Positions 1 through 12,983 of a stretch of 64,000 bases of DNA are shown here, one piece after another; positions within the stretch are counted from its first letter, which is position 1; each line of letters opens with the position of its first letter. Under the pieces are notes generated by a model that saw only the letters and a program-made list of their open reading frames with translations, was not told where the DNA came from and ran no database searches. The position numbers and the translations under genes are program-made. Source of the stretch: Brachybacterium squillarum M-6-3 (lineage in GTDB: Bacteria > Actinomycetota > Actinomycetes > Actinomycetales > Dermabacteraceae); the NCBI RefSeq assembly GCF_000225825.1, contig NZ_AGBX01000003.1:105878-169877 (forward strand), written 5' to 3'.

Positions 1-249
1 CACCAGCCGCACCAGCTCCTCCGCGGCCAGCAGCTGGCCCTTGGGCAGGAACTCGAGGCCCTCGGCGGGCATGCAGTAGGTGCAGCGCAGGTTGCAGAAG
101 TCGGTGAGGGAGAGCCGCAGGTCGGTCGCCGCGCGGCCGAAGCGGTCCACCAGGGCGGGGGAGGCGGGACGGTCCGCGGTGTCGGGCAGGTCGGCCAGGG
201 CGGGATCGGCCGCGCGCGGGCGGGGGATCCCGAGGGCGATGCGTGCCAT
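1..249 (-). CDS. moaA: GTP 3',8-cyclase MoaA, N-terminal part (cut by window edge)
   Basis: Radical-SAM enzyme for the first step of molybdenum cofactor synthesis, converting GTP to (8S)-3',8-cyclo-7,8-dihydroguanosine triphosphate. Only the first 83 residues are present because the gene runs off the left edge. The diagnostic sight is the N-terminal Fe-S motif CNLRCTYC (CxxxCxxC), followed by MPAEG, as in MoaA. The ATG is preceded by a strong AGGAGGTGG Shine-Dalgarno sequence, which fixes the start. The gene runs away from moeA and its partners across a short shared promoter region that holds a 9-base inverted repeat. The C-terminal second Fe-S cluster region cannot be seen. The family assignment is secure from motif and context. 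Confidence 0.93.
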   Translation of the reverse strand, partial: MARIALGIPRPRAADPALADLPDTADRPASPALVDRFGRAATDLRLSLTDFCNLRCTYCMPAEGLEFLPKGQLLAAEELVRLV

Positions 250-319
250 GTCCACCTCCTGGCTGCGGGCGGGGCAGGGCCCCGCGGTGCGGCCGCCACG
301 GTCCGGTCCGGGCGCCCCA

Positions 320-344
320 CCAGGATAGGACGCCTCTATCCTGG
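320..344. promoter_or_regulatory. 9-bp perfect inverted repeat over divergent moaA/moeA promoters
   Basis: CCAGGATAG (320-328) and CTATCCTGG (336-344) form a perfect inverted repeat with a 7-base spacer. The same bases offer a TATCCT -10 hexamer on each strand (337-342 on the plus strand, and its mirror image on the minus strand). This is therefore probably both a symmetric divergent promoter and an operator. The regulator is unknown and no ModE-type gene is in the window. Confidence 0.5.
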
Positions 345-465
345 ACGGGGCGGCCGAGGGCCCGACGAACCGGACGATCGCCGTCCCGCGGCGATACAGG
401 CCGCACCGGCCGTTCCGTCCCCTTCACTGCCATCCCGCCCGCCCCGTCCCCGATCGAGGAGCCCC

Positions 466-1794
466 GTGACGCAGCGCATCCCCCTGGCCGAGCACGTGGC
501 CGATGCGCGGGCGCTGCTCGACGCGGTGCGCGGCCGCCGCCCCGTCGCCGTGGACGCCGCGGCCCTCGGCCGGATCGCCGCCGAGCCCGTCCGTGCCCGC
601 ATCGACGTGCCCGGCGTGGACAACTCCCAGATGGACGGCTTCGCCCTCCGCGCCGCCGACCTGCGCGGCACCGCCACCCTCACGCTGCCGCTCGGCGCCC
701 CCATCGCCGCCGGCGACGCCCCCTCCGCGCTCGATCCCGGCACCGCCCGAGCCATCATGACCGGCGCCCCGCTGCCCGCCGGGGCCGAACTGGTGGTCCC
801 CGTCGAGGAGAGCGCCCGCGGCACCTTCACCGCCGAGCCCACGGCGGGGACCGCCGATGCGGACCCCGAAGACTGGACGTCCGATCCGGGCATCGTCACC
901 CTCACCCCCGCCTCCGCCGAGCCCGGTCGCTACGTGCGCCGCCGCGGCTCCGACACCCGCGCCGGGGACACCGTGCTGCGCGAGGGCCAGGCCCTGACCG
1001 CCGCCCGGATCGCCCACCTCGCCTCCTGCGGTGTCCGGGAGATCGAGGCCTGGGAGCCGCTGCGGGTCGTCGTCTGCTCCACCGGCAGCGAGGTCGGCGC
1101 CGACGCACCTGACGCCCTGCGCACCGAAGCCCTGTGCCCCGAAGAATCTGGCGCGCCCGCCCGCGCCACCATCGGCGACGCCAACGGGCCCGGCCTCGCC
1201 GCCGCCCTCAGCGAGGCCGGGGCGGTCGTGGTCGCCACCGCCGTCGTCCCCGACGACGCCCAGACCCTGCTGACCACCCTGCGCGAGCTCGCCGCCGTCC
1301 ACGACGCCGATCTGATCGTCACCAGCGGCGGCGTCAGCCAGGGCGCCTACGAGGTGGTCCGCCGGGCCGCCGCGCACGAGGGTGTCACCCTCGCCTTCCC
1401 CACCCTCGCGATCCAGCCCGGCGGCCCGCAGGGCATCGGCTCCCTCGCACTCGACGACCGCCCCGTGCCGTGGATGGCCCTGCCCGGCAACCCCGTCTCC
1501 GCCCTGCTCGGCGCCGAGCTGATCCTGCGCCCCGCCCTCGGCGCGCCGCCCCGGCCCCGCCTGCGCCTGCCCCTGCAGCTCGAGGCGCCCGAGCCCTCCC
1601 CGGCCCACCTGGACCAGTACCGCCGCGCCTACCTGCTGCCCTCGGGTCGGGTGCGCCTGGCCGGCGGCCCCTCCTCCCACCTGCTCGGTGCGCTCGCCGG
1701 GGCCGACGCCCTGGTGCTGGTTCCCCGCGGCGTGGGCGCCGTGCACGACGGCGACGAGCTCGAGACCCTGCTGCTGCCCGGAGGTGGCCGATGA
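466..1794 (+). CDS. moeA: Molybdopterin molybdenumtransferase MoeA
   Basis: Inserts molybdate into adenylylated molybdopterin, the last step of molybdenum cofactor formation, in the cytoplasm. The 442-residue length is typical of MoeA. Family marks are DNSQMDGFA near residues 52-60, SGGVSQGAYE near 286-295 (the MoCF-type nucleotide/pterin fold) and LPGNPVS near 339-345. The start is GTG with GAGGA just upstream. Its stop overlaps the ATG of moaC (ATGA), so the downstream genes are translationally coupled. It opens an operon moeA-moaC-mogA/moaB-moaE-membrane protein. Transcription probably starts at the TATCCT in the inverted repeat shared with moaA, leaving a leader of roughly 115 bases. An alternative annotation would be one of several MoeA paralogues, but the operon context supports the cofactor role. 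Confidence 0.94.
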   Translation: MTQRIPLAEHVADARALLDAVRGRRPVAVDAAALGRIAAEPVRARIDVPGVDNSQMDGFALRAADLRGTATLTLPLGAPIAAGDAPSALDPGTARAIMTGAPLPAGAELVVPVEESARGTFTAEPTAGTADADPEDWTSDPGIVTLTPASAEPGRYVRRRGSDTRAGDTVLREGQALTAARIAHLASCGVREIEAWEPLRVVVCSTGSEVGADAPDALRTEALCPEESGAPARATIGDANGPGLAAALSEAGAVVVATAVVPDDAQTLLTTLRELAAVHDADLIVTSGGVSQGAYEVVRRAAAHEGVTLAFPTLAIQPGGPQGIGSLALDDRPVPWMALPGNPVSALLGAELILRPALGAPPRPRLRLPLQLEAPEPSPAHLDQYRRAYLLPSGRVRLAGGPSSHLLGALAGADALVLVPRGVGAVHDGDELETLLLPGGGR

Positions 1795-2342
1795 CCCCCG
1801 CACCCCGACCCGAGCACCACGATCAGCGCGACCAGCGCGACGACCGGCTCTCGCACGTCCGCGCCGATGGCTCCGCCCACATGGTCGACGTGACCGCCAA
1901 GCCCGCCACCGCCCGTACCGCCACCGCCCGCGGGGCCGTGCGCACCCGCGCCGACGTGATCGCCCGCATCGCCGAGGGCGAGCTGCCCAAGGGTGAGGCG
2001 CTGGCCACGGCCCGGCTGGCCGGGATCATGGGCGCCAAGCGCACCCACGAGCTGATCCCGCTGTGCCATCCGCTGCCGATCGGCGGGATCGAGGTGGAGC
2101 TGCACCCCGCCGGGGACCGCGTCGAGATCACCGCGACCGTGCGCACCACCGGCGCCACCGGGGTGGAGATGGAGGCGCTGACCGCCGTGACCGTCGCCGG
2201 CCTCACCGTGATCGACATGATCAAGGCCGTGGACCGCGCCGCCGCGATCGTGGACGTCGAGGTGGTGGAGAAGGCCGGCGGCCGCAGCGGCACCTGGCGC
2301 CGCGAGCACGGCACCGCCTCCGGCCCGGGGGAGGGCGCATGA
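1791..2342 (+). CDS. moaC: Cyclic pyranopterin monophosphate synthase MoaC
   Basis: Works after MoaA, rearranging the cyclised GTP intermediate to cyclic pyranopterin monophosphate. The 183-residue frame shows the conserved MoaC residues: LCHPLPI (91-97), GVEMEALT (124-131) and DMIKAVD (142-148), with the catalytic lysine region KGEA near 67. The open frame extends far upstream as a GC-codon artefact. The ATG at 1791 is chosen because it overlaps the moeA stop by four bases and leaves a normal-length protein. The first 20 residues are rich in Asp, Arg and Gln and are not conserved in the family. The gene end overlaps the next start in the same ATGA way. Confidence 0.94.
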   Translation: MTPAPRPEHHDQRDQRDDRLSHVRADGSAHMVDVTAKPATARTATARGAVRTRADVIARIAEGELPKGEALATARLAGIMGAKRTHELIPLCHPLPIGGIEVELHPAGDRVEITATVRTTGATGVEMEALTAVTVAGLTVIDMIKAVDRAAAIVDVEVVEKAGGRSGTWRREHGTASGPGEGA

Positions 2343-2887
2343 GGGAGATGCCCGCCCGCCGCAGCGACGCCGACTGCCGCGCCCGCGACGACGAGGCGCC
2401 CGCGCCCGCCCTGCACGGCAGCGGCCGCGTCATCGTCGCCTCCACCCGCGCCGCCGACGGCACCTACGAGGACCGCACCGGCCCGCTGCTGGTGGAGTGG
2501 CTGCGCGGCCGCGGCCTGGACCCCGTCGACCGCGAGGTGGTCCCCGACGGGCCCGCCGTCGGCGAGGCCGTCGGCCGCGCCATCGCCGAGGGCACCGACG
2601 TCGTCCTCACCACCGGCGGCACCGGCATCGCCCCCGGCGACGTCACCCCCGAGCAGACCGCGCCCCATCTGGAGCGCGAGCTGCCGGGCATCCTCGAGGA
2701 GGTGCGCCGCCGCGGCGCCGGCACCGCCCCCGCGGCCCTGCTCAGCCGGGGCCTGGCCGGGATGGCCGGCCGCAGCCTGGTGGTGAACCTGCCCGGCTCC
2801 CGCGGCGGGGTGCGCGACGGCATCGCCGTGCTCGACCCGATCCTCGACCACCTGCTCGACCAGCGCGACGGAGGCGACCACGCATGA
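2339..2887 (+). CDS. MogA/MoaB-type molybdopterin adenylyltransferase
   Basis: Predicted to adenylylate molybdopterin ahead of MoeA. The 182-residue single MoCF-domain protein carries TTGGTGIAPGDVTPE near residues 91-105 and NLPGSRGGVRDG near the C-terminus, both hallmarks of the MogA/MoaB fold. The ATG at 2339 overlaps the moaC stop (ATGA) and lies behind a GGGGGAGGG run. About 27 extra N-terminal residues precede the domain and are rich in Arg, Asp and Ala; an internal start is possible, but the overlap favours this one. MogA and MoaB cannot be told apart by eye, so no symbol is given. It is the third gene of the cofactor operon. Confidence 0.9.
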   Translation: MREMPARRSDADCRARDDEAPAPALHGSGRVIVASTRAADGTYEDRTGPLLVEWLRGRGLDPVDREVVPDGPAVGEAVGRAIAEGTDVVLTTGGTGIAPGDVTPEQTAPHLERELPGILEEVRRRGAGTAPAALLSRGLAGMAGRSLVVNLPGSRGGVRDGIAVLDPILDHLLDQRDGGDHA

Positions 2888-3342
2888 GCACGTCCGAGTC
2901 CGACGAGCAGGTGCCGGCTGCCCGGGTGCGTCATGCCGAGGTGACCCTCGCGCCCGTCGACGCCGCCACCATGGCCGCCGCCGTCGCCGATCCGCGCTGC
3001 GGCGCCCTGGTCACCTTCGACGGGGTGGTGCGCGACCACGACGAGGGCCGCGGCGTCACCCGCCTCGAATACACCGCCCACCCCGGCGCGGGGGAGGAGA
3101 TCGCGGCCGTCGCCGCCGAGGTCGCCGCCCGGCACCCCGAGGTGCTGCTCGCCCTCGCCCACCGTCACGGCCCCCTCGCCATCGGGGAGACCGCCCTGGC
3201 CTGCGCCGTCGCCGCCCCGCACCGCAAGGCCGCCTTCGCCGCCTGCGACGACCTGGTGGACACGGTGAAGGCGCGGCTGCCGATCTGGAAGCACCAGCAC
3301 TTCACGGACGGCAGCGACGAATGGGTGGGGGCGCTCGGGTGA
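2884..3342 (+). CDS. moaE: Molybdopterin synthase catalytic subunit MoaE
   Basis: Large subunit of molybdopterin synthase, which adds two sulfurs from the MoaD thiocarboxylate to cyclic pyranopterin monophosphate. The 152-residue protein shows FDGVVRDHDEG (45-55), the HRHG motif (93-96) with GE just after it, K129 and PIWKHQ (133-138), all MoaE signatures. The ATG overlaps the preceding stop (ATGA). MoaD and MoeB, needed to load the sulfur, are not in the window; moaD may lie beyond moaA to the left. The next gene overlaps the end of moaE as well. Confidence 0.95.
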   Translation: MSTSESDEQVPAARVRHAEVTLAPVDAATMAAAVADPRCGALVTFDGVVRDHDEGRGVTRLEYTAHPGAGEEIAAVAAEVAARHPEVLLALAHRHGPLAIGETALACAVAAPHRKAAFAACDDLVDTVKARLPIWKHQHFTDGSDEWVGALG

Positions 3343-4058
3343 TCTCCGACATGGCCGCGCTGATCGGCGCCGCCGTCAGCCTGCTGGGCCTGGGCCTGGT
3401 GATGGGCACCAGCCCCACCCTGTACGCGATCGTGATGAAGATGCTCTCCACCACCACGCGGCCCGTGCGCACGGTCGCCTGGATCACCGTGGGCGTCGCG
3501 ATCGGCACCACCGTCCTGCTGTTCGTGTTCCGCCTGGTCGATCCGGAGACCATCACCGAGCTGCTGGAGGCCCGCGCCGAGCGCTTCCTCATCCGCCGCA
3601 CCGTGGACCTGGTGGCGGCGGGCCTGTTCATCGCCGCCGGGGTGTGGATGCTGACCCGGCTGCGCCGCCCCCGCGGGGAGCCCAAGCCCGCCGCGACGCC
3701 CCGCACCGAGGCGCCGCCCCTGCTGATCGCCACCGGCACCCTGAACGCCCTGATCGGCGTCAGCGGCATGGCCACCATGTACATCACCGGTCGCGTGATC
3801 GCCTCCGCCAGCCGCGACCTGCTCGTCGAGGCCGGGCTGTACGCGATCTTCCTGGTCGCCGTCGTCGGCCCCTACCTGCTGCTGGCCGTGCTCTGGGCCC
3901 GCTACCCGGGCCTCGGCCACCGCATCCGCGACGTGACCGACCGCTTCTCCCACCTGGACCTGCGGCCCCTGCTGGCCATCGCCCTGATCGTCGCGGGCGT
4001 CGTGTTCGCGGTGCTCGGCCTGCTCGGCCCCGACACCCCGGACCACCTGCGGCGCTGA
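3339..4058 (+). CDS. Six-segment membrane protein, GAP/Sap-like, in the molybdenum cofactor operon
   Basis: Predicted inner-membrane protein of 239 residues with about six hydrophobic segments and a charged cytoplasmic loop around residues 105-125. The first segment contains GLGLVMGTSP, and the arrangement (small-residue helices, Pro after the first helix) resembles the GAP/Sap family, which is related in shape to LysE exporters. That assignment is tentative. I chose GTG at 3339 because it makes a GTGA overlap with the moaE stop; an ATG at 3321 inside moaE is possible but would overlap by 22 bases. Four-base coupling to moaE argues that it is cotranscribed with the cofactor genes. A transport role linked to molybdenum or pterin is conceivable but is pure inference. 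Confidence 0.72.
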   Translation: MISDMAALIGAAVSLLGLGLVMGTSPTLYAIVMKMLSTTTRPVRTVAWITVGVAIGTTVLLFVFRLVDPETITELLEARAERFLIRRTVDLVAAGLFIAAGVWMLTRLRRPRGEPKPAATPRTEAPPLLIATGTLNALIGVSGMATMYITGRVIASASRDLLVEAGLYAIFLVAVVGPYLLLAVLWARYPGLGHRIRDVTDRFSHLDLRPLLAIALIVAGVVFAVLGLLGPDTPDHLRR

Positions 4059-4077
4059 CCCGCCCCCGGCGGCCCCG

Positions 4078-4083
4078 TAGCCT
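4078..4083 (+). promoter_or_regulatory. -10 box TAGCCT, leaderless start of metallophosphoesterase
   Basis: TAGCCT ends 6 bases before the ATG at 4090, so the mRNA should begin at or next to the start codon. Confidence 0.5.
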
Positions 4084-4089
4084 TCGCCC

Positions 4090-5004
4090 ATGCGCCTCCT
4101 GCACCTCAGCGACACGCACCTGCTCGGCGACCCGGACGCCCGGCACTACGAGCGGATCGACACCGCCGCCGCCCTGCGCGGCCTGCTGGACCGGCTCGAC
4201 CTCACCGGGCTGGACCTGATCGTCCACACCGGCGACGCCTCCGAGGACGGCAGCGAGGCCAGCTACCGCCTGCTGCACGAGATCCTCGATCCCGTGGCCG
4301 CCGCGGCCGGGGCGCCGCTGGTGGTCGCGATGGGCAACCACGACGCCCCCGGCGCCTACGCCGCCGTCCGAGGCCCCGGTGACCGCGGGGACGCGGTGCA
4401 GGACCGGGTGCTCGTGCTGCCCGGCGGTGGCCGGGTGGTGGTGCTGGACAGCAGCGTCCCGGGCGCCGGCTACGGCCGCCTGGACCCGGAGCAGCTCGCC
4501 TGGCTGCGGGAGGTGCTCGCCGAGCCAGCCCCGGCCGGTCCGGCGGGGGAGCGGTACGGCACGATCCTCGCCCTGCACCATCCGCCGCTGCCCGCGGCGA
4601 CCCCGCTGCTGGAGGCCCTCAGCCTGCAGGATCCCATCGCCCTCGCGGAGGCGGTGGCCGGCGGCGACGTCCGACTGATCCTCAGCGGCCACTACCACCA
4701 CCCGATGAGCGGGGAGATGGCCGGCATCCCGGTGCAGGTCGCCCCCGGCGTCACCACCGTCATGGACCCCCTCGCCCCCGACGGCATCGAGCGCGCCCAC
4801 GCCCTCAGCGGCGCCACCCGGATCGAGCTGGCACCCCTGCCCGCGGACGGCCCCGCGCCCGCCCCGCGCGTCGCCACCACGGTCCTCCCCAGCGCGGGGG
4901 ACACCCACGGCGAGCCCTCCACCCCCGCCTACCGCTACGACGCGGAGACCGTCGCCGCGATCATCGCCGCGGCGGGTCCGCCCCGGCATCGGCCCACGGC
5001 CTAG
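4090..5004 (+). CDS. Calcineurin-like metallophosphoesterase (Icc/CpdA-like)
   Basis: Predicted phosphodiesterase with two metal ions. The five metallophosphoesterase blocks are visible in order: LSDTHL near residues 5-10, HTGDASEDG near 47-55, GNHDAP near 83-88, LHHPP near 158-162 and SGHYHHP near 199-205. The spacing and 304-residue length resemble the CpdA/Icc group, which can act on cyclic nucleotides, but the natural substrate cannot be read from sequence. The gene has its own -10 box (TAGCCT, 6 bases before ATG), so it is probably separate from the cofactor operon. Its TAG stop is part of the first CIRCE element of groES, an unusually tight junction. Confidence 0.87.
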   Translation: MRLLHLSDTHLLGDPDARHYERIDTAAALRGLLDRLDLTGLDLIVHTGDASEDGSEASYRLLHEILDPVAAAAGAPLVVAMGNHDAPGAYAAVRGPGDRGDAVQDRVLVLPGGGRVVVLDSSVPGAGYGRLDPEQLAWLREVLAEPAPAGPAGERYGTILALHHPPLPAATPLLEALSLQDPIALAEAVAGGDVRLILSGHYHHPMSGEMAGIPVQVAPGVTTVMDPLAPDGIERAHALSGATRIELAPLPADGPAPAPRVATTVLPSAGDTHGEPSTPAYRYDAETVAAIIAAAGPPRHRPTA

Positions 5005-5026
5005 CACTCGTCTTGCACGAGTGCCA
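5002..5026. promoter_or_regulatory. CIRCE operator 1 for groESL
   Basis: TAGCACTC (5002-5009), a 9-base spacer and GAGTGCCA (5019-5026) match the HrcA-binding CIRCE element (TTAGCACTC-N9-GAGTGCTAA) with one arm mismatch. It overlaps the stop codon of the upstream gene and the -35 hexamer of the groES promoter. Confidence 0.92.
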
Positions 5027-5041
5027 GAGCGGTCCTAGAGT
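5013..5041 (+). promoter_or_regulatory. groESL promoter
   Basis: TTGCAC (5013-5018), a 17-base spacer and TAGAGT (5036-5041) form a good primary-sigma promoter. Operator 1 covers its -35 hexamer, and operator 2 lies just downstream of the expected start point, so HrcA could block both binding and escape. Confidence 0.75.
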
Positions 5042-5049
5042 TGGCTCCG

Positions 5050-5076
5050 TTGGCAGTCGACGGCCGAGAGTGCCAG
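5050..5076. promoter_or_regulatory. CIRCE-like operator 2 (degenerate)
   Basis: TTGGCAGTC (5050-5058), a 9-base spacer and GAGTGCCAG (5068-5076) keep the CIRCE geometry with 7 of 9 paired arm positions. It lies downstream of the -10 box, giving a tandem arrangement seen in other actinobacterial groES promoters. Confidence 0.75.
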
Positions 5077-5186
5077 AGGCTGCCAGAGGGATCCATCCCC
5101 GCTCGGCACCGCGACGACGAACGGGACCCCGGATCCCTGGACCCAGAACTCGAACCGAGTCATCTCTTCATGAAGGAGGGAGCCGC

Positions 5187-7095
<1,909 letters not shown>

Positions 7096-7120
7096 TCGAC
7101 TGATCGTCCAGTCCGCCGGG

Positions 7121-7159
7121 AGGGCGGGCGCTGCGGGAGACCCCCGGAGCGCCCGCCCT
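7121..7159 (+). terminator. Terminator of groESL
   Basis: A 12-bp perfect stem, AGGGCGGGCGCT with AGCGCCCGCCCT, encloses a 15-base loop and is followed by TTCTCG. It lies 26 bases after the groEL stop. Confidence 0.85.
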
Positions 7160-7282
7160 TCTCGCGTCCCCGGTCGGCGCGCCGGGTGGGGACGTCTGCC
7201 CATCGGCGCGGTGTGCCAGGTGAGGCCCCGATCCGCCTAAGATGAAGCCGCCCACAGGACACCGCGGCACGAGGAGGAGACG

Positions 7283-7981
7283 GTGACACCGGATCCCCGC
7301 CGCGACGACCCCGCCGAGGACAGCCGCCCCACCCGCACCTTCGGCCCCCCGCCGCAGGTCGTCGTCGGCACCCTGGTGGCAGGCCTGGTCTTCGTGGTGG
7401 TCCTCGAGTTCCTGGTCATCATCAGCTTCCTCGGGCAGCGCCTGTGGCGGAACCCGCTGATCGGCCACGACCTCGTGTTCACCCTGCCCTTCCTGGTGTG
7501 GCTCGCCGTGGCGGCCGTCGTCGTGATCGGCATGCTGCGGGTGATGACCGGCTGGCTGCAGGTCGACGAGCACGGCTTCCGCCTGCGCGCCCTCGGACGG
7601 CGCGGCGTCGCCGGCTCCTGGCAGCGGGTCGGCCGGGTGCTGGCCGTGCGCGACATCGAGCGCGGCGCGAGCCCCGCCGAGATGCTCGAGGCCGTCGAGA
7701 ACGCCTACGACGGCGTCTACCTGCTGGACCAGCAGGACCGCCGGCTGCTGGCCGTCTCCAGCCGCTTCTTCGGCCCCCGCGCCCAGCAGGCCACCCTGCG
7801 CCATGCCCGCGCCGCCGGGGTGCCCGTCGAGGAGATCGACGCGATCACCGCGAAGGACCTGCGCGAGCGGGCGCCGCAGGCCCTCACGGTGCTGGACCGG
7901 CACCCCACCCTGCTGCTGCTGGGCCTGGCGCTGTTCTACCTCGCCCACAACGTGCTGACCTTCGCCATCTGGGGCCTGTGA
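7283..7981 (+). CDS. Membrane protein of unknown function (PH-like middle region)
   Basis: Not recognised. The 232-residue product has hydrophobic segments near residues 28-50, 62-86 and 207-230. The soluble stretch between the second and third reads as short beta strands (WLQVDEHGFRLRAL, GVYLLDQQDRRLLAVSS), resembling bacterial PH-domain membrane proteins, but this is only an impression. The GTG start follows GAGGAGGAG and a TAAGAT -10 box sits at 7238-7243. Its stop overlaps the start of the pseudouridine synthase (GTGA), so the two are coupled. The coupling does not reveal a function. Confidence 0.75.
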   Translation: MTPDPRRDDPAEDSRPTRTFGPPPQVVVGTLVAGLVFVVVLEFLVIISFLGQRLWRNPLIGHDLVFTLPFLVWLAVAAVVVIGMLRVMTGWLQVDEHGFRLRALGRRGVAGSWQRVGRVLAVRDIERGASPAEMLEAVENAYDGVYLLDQQDRRLLAVSSRFFGPRAQQATLRHARAAGVPVEEIDAITAKDLRERAPQALTVLDRHPTLLLLGLALFYLAHNVLTFAIWGL

Positions 7982-8988
7982 GCGCGGGCCCCGGCCGGGC
8001 CGCCCGTCGCCGGGCCCGACGTCCGCCGCCCCCGCTGTCGCAGCGGGACGGCCTGGACCCCGTGCACCACCGCCTCGGCCCCGCCGACCCCGGGGTCGGC
8101 GCCACTGCCCTGGCGGCGCTCGCGGCCCGCTTCCCGCCCCTGCTCGATCCCGCCGCCACCCCGCTCGCTCAGCGCTTCGCCGCCGGCGAGGTGGTCGACG
8201 CCCACGGGGTGCCCTGGACGGCCGGGCAGACCGTCCGCGCCGGCGACGAGCTCTGGTTCCACCGCGAGCCGGCCCCGGAGGACGTGCCCGACATCTCCCT
8301 GTCCGTGCTCCTGCACGATGAGCACCTGCTGGTGATCGACAAGCCGCCCGGGGTGGCCACCATGCCGCGCGGCGCCCACGTGTTCGGCAGCGCCCTGGTC
8401 CGTCTGCGGCGCGCCACCGGGATCACTGCCCTGAGCCCCGTCCACCGCCTGGACCTGCCCACCCGCGGGGTGCTCGCCTTCTCCGTGATGCCGACCGAGC
8501 GCGCCGCCTACCAGCAGCTCTTCGCCCGCGGCGAGGTCGCCAAGGAGTACCGCGCCCGGGTCGTGCCCGCGCCCGGTGCGGACCTGCCCGCGGCGGTGGG
8601 GGAGCGGACCGTCCTGGCGGACCGGCTGGAGAAGACGCGCGGGGTGCACCGCACCGACGTCGTGGCCGGGGCGCCCAACGCCGTCACCGAGGTCGAGCTG
8701 CTCGCGATCGGGTCCGACGGCACCCGGCTGCTGTCCCTGCGCCCCCGTACCGGCCGCACCCACCAGCTGCGGGCCCAGCTCGCCGCCCGCGGCGCCCCGA
8801 TCCTCGGCGACGAGCTGTACAGGGACGAGCCGGGCGGGACGTCGAGGGCCCCGGGGCAGGTCCCGGACATCCCTGGACAGGGCCTGCAGCTGCTCGCCCG
8901 GCGCCTCGCCTTCCACGACCCCGTCACCGGCCAGGAGCGCAGCCTCACCAGCGCCCAGGACCTGGATCACGGGCCCACGGGCCGCTGA
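7978..8988 (+). CDS. RluA-family RNA pseudouridine synthase
   Basis: Predicted to isomerise uridine to pseudouridine in RNA, probably rRNA. The 336-residue protein carries the catalytic motif HRLDLPTRG near residues 156-164, with the nucleophilic Asp at about 159, and the RTGRTHQLR motif near 257-265, both typical of RluA/RluD relatives. The usual Ser or Ala after HRLDxxT is Arg here. The open frame runs far upstream, but GTG at 7978 overlaps the previous stop and leaves a full-length enzyme. A Pro/Arg-rich N-terminus of about 25 residues precedes the domain. The modified site cannot be predicted. Confidence 0.88.
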   Translation: MSAGPGRAARRRARRPPPPLSQRDGLDPVHHRLGPADPGVGATALAALAARFPPLLDPAATPLAQRFAAGEVVDAHGVPWTAGQTVRAGDELWFHREPAPEDVPDISLSVLLHDEHLLVIDKPPGVATMPRGAHVFGSALVRLRRATGITALSPVHRLDLPTRGVLAFSVMPTERAAYQQLFARGEVAKEYRARVVPAPGADLPAAVGERTVLADRLEKTRGVHRTDVVAGAPNAVTEVELLAIGSDGTRLLSLRPRTGRTHQLRAQLAARGAPILGDELYRDEPGGTSRAPGQVPDIPGQGLQLLARRLAFHDPVTGQERSLTSAQDLDHGPTGR

Positions 8989-9063
8989 CGGCCGGTTTGG
9001 GTACCTCTGTTATCCACCAGGGGGACAAAAGCGTCCTAAACGGGTGGTCCGGGCACGTACGCT
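8989..9063 (+). promoter_or_regulatory. Intergenic region with leaderless promoter (TACGCT 9058-9063)
   Basis: TACGCT ends 6 bases before the ATG at 9070. Just upstream, 9020-9055 contains a weak imperfect stem (GGAC/GTCC flanked by CCACC/GGTGG) in a patch richer in A+T than its surroundings. No gene is seen in the gap. Confidence 0.45.
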
Positions 9064-9069
9064 GAACGG

Positions 9070-9846
9070 ATGACGGTTCAACCTCCCGCTCCGGCCGAGG
9101 ACGATCCCGCCGCACCCGTGCCGCGTCGCACGCGCCAAGGGGCGGTGGTGATCGGCCCGACCGTCGGTGCCCGCTGGGGGCCGGGCGCGGTGCTCGGCCT
9201 GCCGCTGGTCGCCCTGCTGCTGTCCCCCTTCGCGGGGGCGGGGCTGGACCAGTGGCGCCGGATGCGGCTCGTGGACGGGCACGAGGGCTGGATCGAGGCC
9301 GCCCTCGCTCCCGGGTGGGCGCAGATCCTCCTCGGGGCCGCGCTGCTGTGGCTGCTGTTCGCGGTCTGGGCGCTGATGCCCATGCTCGCCACACGCCAGG
9401 TGGTGTTCTACGACGACCGCTCCGGGGAGCTGCGGCTGCGCAAGGGGCTGCGCACCCTGGGCACCGCCCGGCTCGAGCACGTCGTGCACGCGGTAGGGGA
9501 GGCCGAGCGGGGCAGCCTCGGCCGCATCGGCCTGGTGGAGGAGCCCGGGGGCGAACTGCGCGAGTGGATGGTGCCGGAGATCGGCTGGGACTCCGCGGCC
9601 TTCGACGGTCTGCGGACCCTGCAGGAGGACGCCGGCCTGCGCCCCGCCCCCGAGCGCCAGGAGCTGGTGGCCGAGGCCCGCCGCGCCCGCCGCGAGGCGC
9701 TGCACCGCGAGCTGGCGGCACGCGCCGGGATGCCCTGGCGGCCCGAGTACGCTGAGGACGAGGCCGCCTTCCAGCACGAGTTCGACCGGGTGCGACGTGT
9801 GCTCGGCGGCAAGGAGCCCGCCCAGGACGGCGACCCCCGGCCCTGA
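9070..9846 (+). CDS. Membrane-anchored protein of unknown function
   Basis: Not recognised. The 258-residue product has a Pro-rich cytoplasmic N-terminus, two hydrophobic segments near residues 38-56 and 80-103, and a soluble C-terminal half. The latter begins with beta-rich sequence (VVFYDDRSGELRLRKG) and ends in a charged helical region with many Arg, Glu and Ala. The topology, two helices then a beta-rich domain, is similar to the protein at 7283. A TACGCT -10 box ends 6 bases before the ATG, so the mRNA is probably leaderless and the gene its own unit. The ThrE-like gene follows after about 50 bases. Confidence 0.72.
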   Translation: MTVQPPAPAEDDPAAPVPRRTRQGAVVIGPTVGARWGPGAVLGLPLVALLLSPFAGAGLDQWRRMRLVDGHEGWIEAALAPGWAQILLGAALLWLLFAVWALMPMLATRQVVFYDDRSGELRLRKGLRTLGTARLEHVVHAVGEAERGSLGRIGLVEEPGGELREWMVPEIGWDSAAFDGLRTLQEDAGLRPAPERQELVAEARRARREALHRELAARAGMPWRPEYAEDEAAFQHEFDRVRRVLGGKEPAQDGDPRP

Positions 9847-9897
9847 GCCGGCCGCCGTCGGCGGCGGGGCGAGGCGCTCGACGGCCGGAGGAGCACG

Positions 9898-12907
<3,010 letters not shown>

Positions 12908-12983
12908 CCCCGGCACCGGGCGACGCGCCGTCCCCGCGTCCGACCCCCGGCAGGCGTCGGTCCCGCCGGGCCTTCCACCGAAC

